Notes: generated by a model not told the origin, from the sequence alone. A stretch of 64,000 nt of DNA from AP-16 sp963755055 (GCA_963755055.1 CAVWIS010000045.1:1-64000); one strand, 5' to 3'. Shown: positions 20,559-30,739, counted from the first letter of the stretch. Made by a program: numbers and translations.

Positions 20559-20994
20559 CTACGTCTCCTGCACCACCACACTCCTCCGCCGCCGGCCCCA
20601 AAGGCCGTGGCTGGGCTCGAACACGCCGGCGCAGGGCGTGCCGCACTGGCCGCAGCGGCCGTCCGCGCTGAGGTTCCAGGCCGTGAGCTCGTACCAGTCG
20701 CGCCCGATCAGCAGCGCCTCGCAGACGTGGCAAGAGGTGCCTTGACCGGCAGGATCGTGGATGTTGCCAGTGAAGACGTAGCGAAGGCCGGCCTCGCGAG
20801 CGATCCGCCGCGCACTGCGCAGGGTGTCCGGCGGCGTCGCTGGCGTGTTCGTCATCTTCCATGCGCACGAAGCACAGGCCGCGCTGGGCCTCGTGCAGCC
20901 TGCAATAGCGCGGGCACAGGTCGCACTGGATGCGCCCGTCGTCCAGCCGGTGCCAATAGCGGCCCGGCGCGCCCGCGAGGAGCTGTTGATCCAT
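20559..20994 (-). pseudogene. AmmeMemoRadiSam-system radical SAM enzyme, core deleted
   Basis: The N-terminus (YWHRLDDGRIQCDLCPRYCR then EAQRGLCFVRM) and the C-terminus (GLRYVFTGNIHDPAGQGTSC, ELTAWNLSADGRCGQCGTPC, AGVFEPSHGLWG) both belong to the radical SAM partner of Memo/AMMECR1-type proteins. They meet abruptly near 20860. The several hundred residues between, including the CxxxCxxC that binds the 4Fe-4S cluster, are missing, and the C-terminal part is out of frame. The protein would be inactive. It is divergent from the Memo gene on the right and its 3' side abuts the IS630 insertion. Confidence 0.75.
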
Positions 20995-21055
20995 GTCGGG
21001 ACCAGCCTAGTTTATGGGAGACAATACTGGTGATGCAATCGCAGGAGGGCAACCG

Positions 21056-21858
21056 GTGAGCGGTCCGAATGGCGACAAAATCCGCCCCGCCGCGGTGGCA
21101 GGCCGGTTCTACCCGGCCGATCCGCGCCGCCTCGCAGCCGATGTCGCCCAACTCTTGGCGAATGTGCCGGGCTCCGCCGGAACGGCGCCCAAGGCGCTGA
21201 TCGCGCCGCACGCCGGCTACGTCTATTCGGGCGCGGTCGCGGCCGCGGCGTTTGCCGAACTGCGGGGGCGCGCGGAAGGGATCGTCCGCGTCGTCGTGAT
21301 CGCCCGGCGCACTACGTGGCGCTGCGCGGGATCGCGCTGCCGACCGCCGAAGCCTTCGCGACGCCGCTCGGGGCGGTGCCGGTCGACCACGACGCGCTCG
21401 CCGCGACGGCCGACCTGCCGTTCGTGACCGAGATGGACGCTGTGCATGTACCCGAGCACGCGATCGAGGTCGAAATGCCGTTCCTGCAAGCCGTGCTGCC
21501 TCGCTTCGCGCTCGTTCCGCTGCTGGTCGGCACCGCGACGCCCGAAGAGGTGGCCGAGGTCCTCGCGCGCCTGTGGGGCGGCGCGGAAACGCTGATCGTC
21601 GTCAGCTCCGACCTATCGCACTATCACGCCTATGAGACGGCACGCCGGCTCGACGCAGCAACCGCGCAACGGATCGAGCGCGGCGACTGGGCAGGCCTCG
21701 GTCCGGGCCATGCGTGCGGCCATTTGCCCGTTGCGGGCCTCCTCGCTCAGGGCGCTCGCTACGGCCTCAAGGCGCGACGGCTCGCCCTCTGCAATTCTGG
21801 CGACACCGCGGGACCGCGCCATCGGGTCGTCGGCTACGGTGCCTGGGCGTTTTCGTAG
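21056..21858 (+). CDS. amrB: AmmeMemoRadiSam system protein B (Memo family), one frameshift
   Basis: Memo-like proteins have the fold of extradiol dioxygenases and work with a radical SAM protein and AMMECR1 in a poorly understood pathway. The GTG start follows AGGAGG by seven bases; an in-frame ATG at 21014 lacks such a site. The sequence opens KIRPAAVAGRFYPADPRRLA, has the histidine motif LIAPHAGYVYSG and later VVSSDLSHYHAYE and CGHLPVAGLL. One base is missing near 21302, where the family reads GPAHY, so the frame changes between VVVI and HYVALRG. No AMMECR1 gene (the usual partner) follows. Confidence 0.75.
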
Positions 21859-22409
21859 AGTGGGTTGACGTCCGTGAAGGCGTCCGGAAACTGGTCATCG
21901 GGCATGCCGCGTCGAACTCGACATCGGTCGGCGGGCCGTTTGCACGCGGCACATTTCCGGAGCTGGGGGTAGAGCGGCTGTACCATCGGACTGCCGGCGA
22001 CAGAGGCCCCAAGCGCCCTCGGCTTTGACGGTCGCCTGCGTCGCTACAAGCGCGCGGAAATCGGCGCCTTCATCCATGTTCTGGGTCATGGTCCGCGCGT
22101 GCGGACCCTCGGCTGCCGTCGGAGCGACCGCGCCGTAGCACCATCCTGCACGGCTGGCTACGTCAGGCATGGTAATGGCAGGGCGAGCCGGCAATCGTGA
22201 TCACGCGCTCGATCAGCGCGTCCGCGGCCATTTCTGGGCGCCTGGGAGGCCGTCCACGCGCCTCCGTGCGACCTTGCCGCGGGCTGACCAGCGGCTGCCT
22301 GAACTGCGACCCCAGGACGGCACACGGTAACGAAGGGCGGCTCTGAGCCGCCCAGCCCCCCTCGAGGGGGGACTTTTTGGAAGGTGCTCCGGGGGTTGAC
22401 CTTCTGACC
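21859..22409. other. Intergenic stretch with hairpins, no gene
   Basis: Open frames on both strands lack starts and motifs. The stretch holds one copy of the 46-base similarity shared with 18047-18092 (at 22220-22265) and a double hairpin near 22335-22378. Confidence 0.3.
22335..22378 (+). terminator. Double hairpin followed by T-run
   Basis: GGGCGGCTC-T-GAGCCGCCC (22335-22353) is followed by the palindrome CCCCCCTCGAGGGGGG (22356-22371) and then ACTTTTT. On the plus strand the second hairpin with its T-run has the form of an intrinsic terminator, although it is far (about 480 bp) from the end of the Memo gene. Confidence 0.45.
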
Positions 22410-22759
22410 TTACGACTTTCCCCTGAACTTATTTTGCGCTGGCTGCAGTCGAGGCTCGGCACGAGTTTGCCGAGCGTAGCCCCGGACCTGCTCCAGATAG
22501 GAACCACGGGTAATTCCGCGGACCTCACAGGCGTCCATCCGAGCTCGGCCATCAGCCTGGACAGATGCCGGTAGGTTCCGGCCCGCCGGTTGCGCTGTGG
22601 AACCCCCAGGATGTCTAGCAGCACCTGTGTGGTTACCCGCTCGATGCCATCGTCGCCGACCTGCCCGCGCAGTCGCTCCAGCGGCAGCCGCCAGGGATCG
22701 ACCTTCTGCGCCTGAGCCTCCGTCCGGGCGATGGTCAGCTTTTCTATGAACGCCACCAT
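22410..22759 (-). pseudogene. Conserved hypothetical protein of rhizobial islands, one frameshift
   Basis: The frame MVAFIEKLTIARTEAQAQKV then RGQVGDDGIERVTTQVLLDI, LGVPQRNRRAGTYRHLSRLM and AELGWTPVR changes near 22530 to ITRGSYLEQVRGYARQTRAE. The central segment resembles a small DNA-binding helical domain seen in genomic-island hypothetical proteins of Bradyrhizobium relatives. Function unknown. It is the downstream neighbour of the next minus-strand gene and probably shares its transcript. Confidence 0.5.
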
Positions 22760-22828
22760 GGTGAGTTCTCCCTTGTTGCCAGATCAGGCTTGCCGGCGAT
22801 TGGGTGGGATTCCAGCAATGCCCGTTAT

Positions 22829-23291
22829 TCAGATGGGGCAGGCGGCGCGGTGGGTACCGCTTTTGCAGGGCTTCGTCTTCCTTGACGAAGGATTGCGCGT
22901 AGTCTGAAGCGAGCACGCCGCGAGCAAACTCCTCGAAGCTCGGATGCGTAGTGAAGTCCCAGTCATGCGCCCGGAGCGAATATGCGAAGCACGAGACGAT
23001 GTAGCTGAGTGAGGGTTGCACGCAGCTCCACACGTATTTTCGATCTTCGATTTCCTCGTCTGAAATCGGGAGCGGCTGGACGGCTTGCGGACCGTGAGCG
23101 GCAAACCATTCTCGAGCGCGGAGAGCGCGGCACGCATCGAGCTTTTGCGGTTTGATCGGATCAGCGCCGCCGACATAGCGGCCGCCGGTGACCGGGTTTT
23201 CGCAGATCTCCCCGTACCGAGGAGGGTTCTGCCGAAAGAGCTCGTCAACGAGGTGTTCTATGCGGTGCTCGTCGAGATGGATTATAGTCAT
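22829..23291 (-). CDS. Hypothetical protein, about 150 aa
   Basis: An ATG with GAGG upstream starts MTIIHLDEHRIEHLVDELFR. The protein continues ENPVTGGRYVGGADPIKPQK, SYIVSCFAYSLRAHDWDFTT and FARGVLASDYAQSFVKEDEA. It is soluble and well-formed, but I cannot name it. The 3' end is uncertain because a one-base shift near 22870 would end it at 22829, whereas the unshifted frame runs into the next gene. Confidence 0.5.
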
Positions 23292-23306
23292 GTCGGCCTC
23301 GTCCAT

Positions 23307-24154
23307 GTTTGATGCTGCGGACCAAAGCGCCGGAAGCGGGCTTCGATTTGACCCATCGTTATAGATCCAAAGTAAAGACTTCGTAATTCTGACGGCGGAT
23401 TGGTGATCCTCGCCCGAGGTGTCGAGTGCAACCTTCAAACGCTCCAGATGACCGCTTTGGACTGCGCGCATTTTGCCCTGTAATCTGTCTCGCCCGCGCA
23501 CACTGGTAACAGTTGATAAGAATGTAGTAACCCCTGGCGATTGGTGACGTACTGCAGCCGAGGGAGGTGATCGGGATAAACTCGGCCTGTTACTGTCGCA
23601 GTAACACCCTCCAGTGCGGCAACGGGCCGAGGGTGGTCAGCGGTTTGAAGGTCCCAACGTGGCACTTGGACTTCGTTCGACAGCGCCAACCGGATTGATC
23701 CAAGCGGCAGATACCACGGCCGTGCAGCACCGGGCCGGTCGGGACGGTCGGGACGGTCCAAGGTCATACCGGGCGACCTTGGACTGGAGGAGAGCCGTCT
23801 AGATGCGTGACACGCGACGGTCTCCCGGCTAACGTGTTCCTACCGCTGGCCCCGCCGAACACAGCTGCCTGGCACGACCCACGCCGCGTATTGCTCCCAG
23901 GGATAGCTGCTGGCCGGACACCGCCTGAGCCGACCGACACGGTGCGCGCTGCTGACCAGCGGCAGCCCTGCAGTCGCGGGTTCGGTCGTCCGGTTCTTCG
24001 AGCCAGAAGCTCGACACGGCTCACCTCTTGCGGACATGTCCGCCTCCCTGGCGCCAGACATGGGCGGTGGGATAGGTGCGACTAAGTTGAATTAAGCCCG
24101 CCAAGTGCGCTGGGCACGACGAGGGTCACTTGCGGGCTGCGTTTCCCCCGCCGC
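23307..24154. other. No confident gene
   Basis: A minus-strand frame (about 23767-23435) with LPLGSIRLALSNEVQVPRWD and RPVAALEGVTATVTGRVYPD has some protein character, but no ribosome-binding site and no family I know. The remainder (23770-24100) is GC-rich with open frames on both strands that look like composition artefacts. Confidence 0.25.
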
Positions 24155-24418
24155 TCAATCCGTTATCAGGCCGGCTTTTTCAAGCTTGCGCAGCGCCCGG
24201 CTTTTGGCATCGGGCTGGACGCCCCACTCCTGCAGCATCAGGTTGGAAACGATGAAGGTGTCGGCCTGTCGTAGCCCTTTAAGGTGCCAGAGTGCCAGTC
24301 CGACCAATAATGCCTTAACGCCAAGCCGACTGGCCTGACACACCCACGAAACATCGATGGGTCCCGCAATGAATTTACCCCGAATAGGTGAGGCCCGTCG
24401 GCCGTCGACGGGTGCCAC
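24155..24418 (-). CDS. Winged-helix-like protein of the integrated element, 87 aa
   Basis: A GTG start leads to KFIAGPIDVSWVCQASRLGV, KALLVGLALWHLKGLRQADT and then NLMLQEWGVQPDAKSRALRK LEKAGLITD. The last part is the recognition-helix and wing pattern seen in short replication or regulation proteins of plasmids and islands, where KALxxxLALWxLxG is a recurrent helix. The frame is intact. It is the last gene of the minus-strand series that begins with the integrase and may control the element's genes. Confidence 0.55.
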   Translation of the reverse strand: MAPVDGRRASPIRGKFIAGPIDVSWVCQASRLGVKALLVGLALWHLKGLRQADTFIVSNLMLQEWGVQPDAKSRALRKLEKAGLITD

Positions 24419-24568
24419 CTTGCGACCGTGTCACCCCATCTTGATCGAGCCGGAGGCGACTGGGGTCCCATTTGGTGTTGGTATTAGTATTAGGAGACAT
24501 AGAGGATACCTGACGTATACGCATTTCGGTACGGCAACATCCGCATTTTGGTACGACACCGGCTGGAG

Positions 24569-26498
24569 TTAGGCCGCCGTCCTCTGCTGCTGTTCGTGGA
24601 TCAGCTTCATGACGCGATCCCACATTACGGTGCCACGTTCATCCATATACCGGTCCGGGTAGCGGACGATTTTGGCATCGGTGCCCAGCTCGAAGCCGTC
24701 AAGCACGATGCGCGACGCCTCGCGCCATTGCTTGCCTGCATACGCGCCACGTCGGCGTCGAGACGGTCGAGCGGCGCGCAGATCAGCACCGCGTCATGGA
24801 CCGGCGCGCAGACTTCAATACCCTGTTCGGTCGCCGAGGCAGCAGGCCAGCCGCAGCATTTCGGCGCCGTTCGCCTGCATCGGGAAATTACGCGAGGGAA
24901 CGGGCGTTCGCGTTCGGCGGCACCTGCACGCGCCAGCCGAATACCGTGTGCAGGCTGCCGGTCAGCATCGCGTGGTCCACAACGCGGTCGGACCAGGCCC
25001 AGAACACCCGATAGGTTTCCCGGTGCAGGCGCAGCAGCTCCCGGGCGCGGATTGGCGGCTGCCCGATGCGCTGCGCCAGCGCCTCAGCGCCCATGCCGTA
25101 TTGCACCGCCAGCACGGACGCCTTGAACTGGTCGCGGACCGCCTTGTGCGTCGCCTTGGTCGCGTCCGGCGGCGCCGCGCCCGCCTGTTTGGCAAAGGCG
25201 AGGTAGGGATCGCCCGAGCGGTAGGCCTCCATCATCAAGCGGATCGCCGGACAGCGCCGCCGCGATGCCGAACTCTTGCTGCGCCCAATCGATGTAGGCG
25301 ATGCCGTGGCCGGGCGGCGGCTGGATCAACCCGCGAAGCCAGACGCTCGGGCCGAATATGAACTTGGTGTTGCTTGGCTGGTTGCGGCCGGTGCGCGCCC
25401 GGAACGCCGACAGCATGGTGCGGTTGCGGCCGTCCTGCCCCACCGCAAGATCGGACAAGCGCATCTCGGACAGCGCGCGCGCAGTTCACGCAGCGGCGCG
25501 ACCGCTGGGTAGGCGCGCGCCATCTCCCGAAACGTGTCGTCGCTGAGATCGAGCCGGCCGCTGTCGAGCCTAGGCCATGGAATGTTGTTTCGGCCAAGCC
25601 ATGCAGCGAAGCGGTCGGCCTTGAAGGTCCGCCCCTCGAACACGCCATAGTCGCGGTCGATCTCGGCGATGAGCTGATCCTGAATATCCGACCAATGCCG
25701 CTTCAGATGCCCAAGCGTCGTCGGTGTCGATCGGCACGCCATTCCGCTCCATCCGCGCCGCGGCAGCCATGTAACGACCCCGCAACAACGCGCGGGGCAG
25801 GTCGATGTTGGGCAGCATGGCCGGCAACAGCCGCGCCAGCGCCGCCACGTCACTTTCGCAATAATCGAGGATTGCCGCCCGCTCGGCGTCCGACCACGGT
25901 CCGCCGCGCAAGATCAGGTCGCGCATTTCGTCTTTCTCGACGGTGCCGATGCTGTCCAAGCCGTAGTGGGCAAGCGCGCCGAGCAAGCCCGCGCCGCTGA
26001 CCGTGGGAATGCCGTTGGTGTGATTGCGGAACTCGGTGAACAGGTCCAACACGCGCTCGGGCACCGGCCAGCCGAGAGCGAGATGGCAACCGATTTCTGC
26101 GCTGGCGTAGTAGGCGACGAACAGCACGTCGGGGCCGGTCGGGTAGGGGGGCGCGGCGCCGAACTCGTCGCGCCATAGCCGCAGCTTGCGACCGCTGCGC
26201 AATTCCCATGCGACCAGGCACACAGGCTCGGGGTTCTCGCCGGGCTTGGCGCCGAACTCAAAATCGACCGCCCAAATCTCGCGAAGGGAAGATGGTCAAG
26301 CAGTGGGCGCGCATCCCGTTGCACTGCCCCCGTGAACGCAGCAAGCAGCGCCTGCACCGAACGGTCCTTCGGTAGAACGCGCACGCGACGGACGGTCTGC
26401 GCTGCGCAGGACTCGGCACAGTACGTGGACTTCGTGCTGGCGGCGGTGTCGCCGCCGACCGGATCGGTCGGGCGGCGACAAACTAGTGATTCCGCCAT
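24569..26498 (-). pseudogene. Phage-type family A DNA polymerase with 3'-5' exonuclease, frameshifted
   Basis: The exonuclease start REIWAVDFEFGAKPGENPEP holds the catalytic DxE. Polymerase motifs follow: NTKFIFGPSVWLRGLIQPPP then GIAYIDWAQQEFGIAAALSG (motif A with its catalytic Asp), KASVLAVQYGMGAEALAQRI (motif B region), and NFPMQANGAEMLRLACC. The C-terminus is GTVMWDRVMKLIHEQQQRTA A and TAA. This size and order match bacteriophage and prophage polymerases rather than PolA. Breaks lie near 26300, 25700, 25500, 25240, 24860 and 24790. The motif C region (expected HDE) is too damaged to confirm. The ATG follows the upstream stop by two bases, so the genes were coupled. Confidence 0.7.
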
Positions 26499-26500
26499 GG

Positions 26501-27089
26501 CTACACGACCCCTCGAAGCCGCTGCACCAAGGGGTGATCGGCGCGGTCCACGATGCGGTCGCGGAAGGCGATCTTGAGGATTTCCTCGAAGGAAAGATCC
26601 GGCCATACCGGCTCAGGAAGATCCCCACTCGCCTCGAAGATTTCATAGGCGCCGAGCGACATGCTCGCAGTAACTCGCACCCATTTCTCCATCGCCCGTT
26701 CGGCCGCTTCTGCTGCCGACCGGTGCCATTCATTGTGCCTTCCGTCTGGGCTAGGCAGCTTCACAGGCCACAGGTGCAACGACGCCCTGGCGGTTGATCG
26801 TGGTGAACAGCGTCGCCGTCGAGAATTCGCCAGGGAGAGCTTGCGCCATGCTCGGCGTGACGAGGTAGACCTCGCGATCTTCCTTCACCTCGATAATGGC
26901 GGCCGGCGTCAGCCGATACGCCGGATCGGGATGGACCCGCACGAAGTCCTGACGGTTCGGCTTGCGCACCGGCACGGTGGTCAGAAGCTTCTTTACGCCG
27001 ACCGTGTCCGCATAGGATTGGTCCAACCGCAGCGCCGCTGGGTCGAACGGGTTCGGAGCCGCATCGATGTCTTTGATTGCGTTAGTCAT
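26501..27089 (-). pseudogene. Conserved island/prophage protein of unknown function, one frameshift
   Basis: The ATG follows GGAGG. The protein runs MTNAIKDIDAAPNPFDPAAL, LLTTVPVRKPNRQDFVRVHP, EVYLVTPSMAQALPGEFSTA and TLFTTINRQGVV, then after a one-base change near 26770 HLWPVKLPSPDGRHNEWHRS, RVTASMSLGAYEIFEA and IAFRDRIVDRADHPLVQRLR. I recognise it as a protein that regularly accompanies phage-type polymerases in rhizobial islands, about 195 residues long. Its role is unknown. It lies directly upstream of the polymerase. Confidence 0.6.
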
Positions 27090-27122
27090 TGCTACCTCCA
27101 TCGTTTGACAGTTGCGTGGATT

Positions 27123-27294
27123 TCAACTTTGACCGGCGGCAGCGATTTGCACCCACCGACGCAAGTCGTCGTCGAGTATCAAGCGTCCGCCGCCCGCGTT
27201 TGACGGCGCGCAGTGCGCCGGACCGGATAGCTTCATAGACTGACGTGCGTCCGGCGCATGCGATTGAGCATGCTTCGCGGGATGCTGTGAGCAA
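27123..27294 (-). pseudogene. Excisionase/AlpA-like helix-turn-helix protein, one frameshift
   Basis: The sequence CAGRTSVYEAIRSGALRAVK then, after one base, RLILDDDLRRWVQIAAAGQS has the pattern of MerR-type excisionase domains: a helix-turn-helix with RTxxYEAI, a loop with RxGRR, and ILxxDLxxW. Such proteins direct excision or activate the integrase of integrated elements. Its position two genes downstream of the integrase supports that role. The break is near 27190. Confidence 0.65.
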
Positions 27295-27452
27295 GGACTT
27301 GGTGGTTCATCGCGGCCCTCGTCGCTATGAGCCGGGACCACCCCGGCAGTCACGCTCGCGTTTGTGCGAATGCGCCGCCGTTATGGCGCGACGAGGCCAC
27401 AGGAAAAATGTACCGAATAGTCGCCTAAAAAAGCGCGATTTTTCTGTACGGC

Positions 27453-28271
27453 TTAGCGCGCCCGATTGCGTTTTTTTCGTGCAGTGACGGGTCGGGCGCC
27501 TTGGCTAGGAGCCGGCGGAGGCATGGGAACGCCGGTTGGCCGTTTTCTGTCGGCCGAAAGTTTCCGGCCCTCCTCCAAATAATCCATGTGCTCTCGGATC
27601 AGATCAGACGCTCCTGGATGGTTTGCCAAATGCTTCTCAGTGATGTCGAGATAATCTTTGACAAATTGCTCTTCGGTCAATGCCGGGTCCGCCTCCCTCG
27701 CGGCGCACCATTTACCGTATAATTCCGTGCGCGGTATGGCCGTCACGAGTGGATAAATGGTTTCAATGGCTCGCCTCTGGTCCTCGTCCAGTTGCTTCAT
27801 TCTCGCCGGTTTCAGGTCCTGTAGAAGCGCCTCGATTTTGGCGCGGTGCTCGATTTCATAGTCCCCCGCCAAATCGTGTTCCGTGATCCCGAGGCGTTCT
27901 TTAGCAAACTGCTCCTTCGTCAGGGCTGCATTAAGGGCCTTTCGGGCAACCCAGTCGAGATACAACCGATACCGATTATCATAGGCTTCCTTGCCGAGAG
28001 CACCTTTAGGGCGCCCGCGCTTCTTGCGCGTAGATTTCGGCAGCAACTTGTCAGCGAGCGCGCAGTGCTTCTTGGTGATCAGTTCGCGCTGCTGCATTAA
28101 AGATAGCTGAAACACTAGAAGGGCACGGGCGTCAGCTGGCTCCACTCCGCCCCCAGTAAGCATATCGTAGACCTTCCGGACCCCGATGGCGAAATCGGCG
28201 GCGGCCGGATTTGCCTCGGCAAGGTCCGATAGTGAGTTGGCTACCATCGACGGATCAGGCCACTCGGTCAC
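27453..28271 (-). CDS. Unknown 272-aa protein with AT-hook-like motif and internal duplication
   Basis: This gene is intact and starts with GTG overlapping the integrase stop (GTGA), so the two are translationally coupled. Residues 83-90 read KKRGRPKG, an AT-hook-like DNA minor-groove motif. Residues 104-137 (LDWVARKALNAALTKEQFAK ERLGITEHDL) and 185-217 (GKWCAAREADPALTEEQFVK DYLDITEKHL) are two copies of one unit. The N-terminal 60 residues are helical; the C-terminus is Pro- and Lys-rich (GVPMPPPAPSQGARP, KKRNRAR). No enzyme motif is visible. Coupling to the integrase and the basic motifs suggest a DNA-associated accessory of the element, but this is inference. Confidence 0.6.
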   Translation of the reverse strand: MTEWPDPSMVANSLSDLAEANPAAADFAIGVRKVYDMLTGGGVEPADARALLVFQLSLMQQRELITKKHCALADKLLPKSTRKKRGRPKGALGKEAYDNRYRLYLDWVARKALNAALTKEQFAKERLGITEHDLAGDYEIEHRAKIEALLQDLKPARMKQLDEDQRRAIETIYPLVTAIPRTELYGKWCAAREADPALTEEQFVKDYLDITEKHLANHPGASDLIREHMDYLEEGRKLSADRKRPTGVPMPPPAPSQGARPVTARKKRNRAR

Positions 28272-29471
28272 GACACCGCCTTTATTGGCACAACCTTTCC
28301 TGTCGTCGGGCTCGCGCAATACGCAGCCCAGGCCTCCATCAGCTTGCGGCGCTTGTCGAACAGGTCGCCGCGCCGGTAGGCCGCTTCGGCCTTGTTCTCA
28401 ATCACATGGGCAAGTGCTGCCTCGCAAACCTCATTGGTAAAATTGGTACACTCGGCGGCCCAATCGCGGAAGGCGGACCGGAAGCCATGCACGGTCGCGT
28501 CCGTCGATCTTCATCCGGCGGAGCACCATTTCTAGCGCCATGGCCGACAGCGGCTTTCCGGGCTTCTGGCCCGGCAAAGACGAAATCGCCGTTCCGGGCT
28601 TCCGTGCATCGCCTTGACGATCTTGAGCGCACGCCGCGACAATGGAACCCGGTGCTCGCGACCGGCCTTCATCCGCACCGCCGGTATTGTCCACACAGCC
28701 CGCTCAAGGTCGAATTCCTCCCAGCGTGCGCCGAGTACTTCGCCAGAGCGCGCCGCAGTCAGGATGGTAAATTCGAGGGCCGGCGCTGCCGTGGCCTCCC
28801 GGGCCTGCAAGGCGCCCATGAACGCCGGCACCTCGGCATAGCTCATGGCGGCATGGTGGCCGCGCGTGAGCCGTTGGCGCTTCGGCAAGAGCTGGTCCAG
28901 GTGGCCGCGCCACCGCGCCGGGTTCTCCCCGTTGCGCAGCCCCTGCGCCTTGGCGGCGTCAAGGACCCGCTCGATCCGGCCGCGAAGTCGGGAGGCGGTT
29001 TCGGGTTTGGCGTTCCAGAGCGGCTTCAGGATGGACAGCACGTCATCGGTGGTGATCTTGTCGACCGGCAGCCGACGCAGGGGGGCGGCATAGTCCCGTA
29101 ACGTCATTTCCCACTGCGCAGCGTGCTTGGCGTTGCGCCAGGACGGACGCATGGCCTCGATCAGCCGGTCGGCACATTCGCCGAACGTAGCGCCCCTTCT
29201 GACGGCCTCCTGGCGTCCTTTGGATTGATCCCCTCCGCCAGCTTGGCGCGGGCCTGCGCCGGCAAGCTCGCGGGCGCGGGCGAGCGGCACGTCGCGCGCC
29301 GAGCCAAACCCGATTTCAGTAGGCTTGCCGTGCCAGCGAAATAGGAAGACCCACCGCCGGCCGCCATTGGCGGAGATCGAGAGATAAAGCCCGCCGCCGT
29401 CAGCGTGGCGCCCGTGCTTGCGTGATCGTCGCCACCGCGCGCGCGTTCAGCCGATTGATCTTCCGCGCCAT
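28268..29471 (-). pseudogene. Tyrosine site-specific integrase (P4 type), frameshifted
   Basis: The N-terminal DUF4102-like arm-binding domain is visible (LNARAVATITQA, then GLYLSISANGGRRWVFLFRW and KPTEIGFGSARDVPLARARE). The core-binding domain follows (RGATFGECADRLIEAMRPSW), then the catalytic domain: FTILTAARSGEVLGARWEEF with the first Arg, VHGFRSAFRDWAAE with HxxR, and AYRRGDLFDKRRKLMEAWAA with the nucleophile Tyr. Breaks lie near 29420, 29285, 29215, 28595 and 28490. All catalytic residues remain, so the protein would be whole if the indels are sequence errors. It lies at the right edge of the accessory half, facing away from the chromosome junction. Confidence 0.8.
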
Positions 29472-29613
29472 CGCCGCCTCCTCGCATGCCCTAGCAAGTG
29501 CCCTAGCAGGAGCGCCGGATTGTAGCGGACGACGGCGACCGAGGGAAGACGTGGGTAGCGGAAAGTGCCAGTAAAGCAATGGTTAATAGGAACGATGGTG
29601 AACTTCGACGCAC

Positions 29614-30687
29614 ATGGGCGAACGGCAGCTTGGCGGACGCTATCTCCGTCACTATCTCGATCTCGGCATGAACCGCGACGAGCGCGGCCGCAGAGTGTTC
29701 GACGGCGTGCTGGCGCACATTTCCGGCGCGGGAAAAGTTTTTGCCAACCACGCGTTCGGCATGCCGGGGCGCACGGCGACCCAGCACGAGGACCGGCTCT
29801 ATCCGGAAAACTGGTTCCCGTTCAGCGCGGCCGTGACCACGGATCGGTTTTCCGGAAAGACTGCCGCCCTGCTCAAGGGCAATGACTCCGATCCGCTGCT
29901 GATCGAGACCAACACGTCGACCGAGTACTGGCAGAAGGGCGCTTCGCTCCTCCACATCGACCCGACCGGCGCGCGCGATCTCGCGCTGCCGGCCAATGCC
30001 CGCGCCTATCTGATCGCCGGCACCCAGCATGGCGGGCGCGCGGCCTCGGACACGAGTTTTGGCCCCTGCGCCAATCCGCGCAACCCGCACAACGCGGCGC
30101 CGGCGCTGCGCGCGCTGATCGTGGCGCTCGAGGAATGGGTGACGAAGGGCATCGCTCCGCCCGCGAGCCGCATGCCGTCGATCGGGCAGGAGACCGCGGT
30201 CGCGGCCTCCGCGGTGAAGATGCCAGCGGTCAAAAACTTTGCCGTCACGCCCGGCGACAACCCGATCGGCCCGCCGGTCGACTGGATCGATCCGCCGGGG
30301 AACGAGAAGACTTTTGCGACCGCGGGCGCGGACAAAACCTACGGCACGCGGGTCGCAGCCGTCGATGCCGACGGCAACGAGGTCGCCGGCATCAGGCTGC
30401 CGCCGATCGCCGTGCCGCTTGCGACCTACACGGGCTGGAACGTCTACAAGGCCGCGCCCCGCGAGCTCTGCGACCGCGACGGCTCCTACATCCCGTTCGC
30501 CAGGACCAAAGCCGAGCGCGAGGCCTCGGGCGACCCGCGCCCGTCGCTCGCCGAGCGCTACGGCAGCCGCGAGGTTTTCGTCGCCAGGGTCAAGGCGGCG
30601 GCCGATGCGCTGGTCGCCGACCGGCTGCTGCTGCCTGCCGATGCCGCGGCTTATGTGAAGGCGGCGCAGACGAGCGATCGGTTCTGA
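29614..30687 (+). pseudogene. Alpha/beta-hydrolase-domain protein, 5' part missing
   Basis: The sequence GRYLRHYLDLGMNRDERGRR then VFDGVLAHISGAGKVFANHA and ALIVALEEWVTKGIAPPASR belongs to the large alpha/beta-hydrolase-domain family whose members normally have 600-700 residues. Here it begins right at the region that should carry the nucleophile elbow (GxSQxGR), which reads GERQLGGR, so the N-terminal half and probably the catalytic Ser are gone. No ribosome-binding site precedes the only ATG. The body is otherwise intact to the C-terminus (KAAQTSDRF). I read this as a chromosomal gene cut by the element's insertion or by a later deletion. Confidence 0.65.
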
Positions 30688-30739
30688 TTGATTCCGTGGC
30701 GTGGGCTGAGCGTTTCGCGACACCCACGAGCGCCGCTTC

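Noticed and set aside
29472..29613. tRNA gene as attachment site beside the integrase
   Set aside because: No cloverleaf, no T-arm consensus and no CCA end is visible on either strand.
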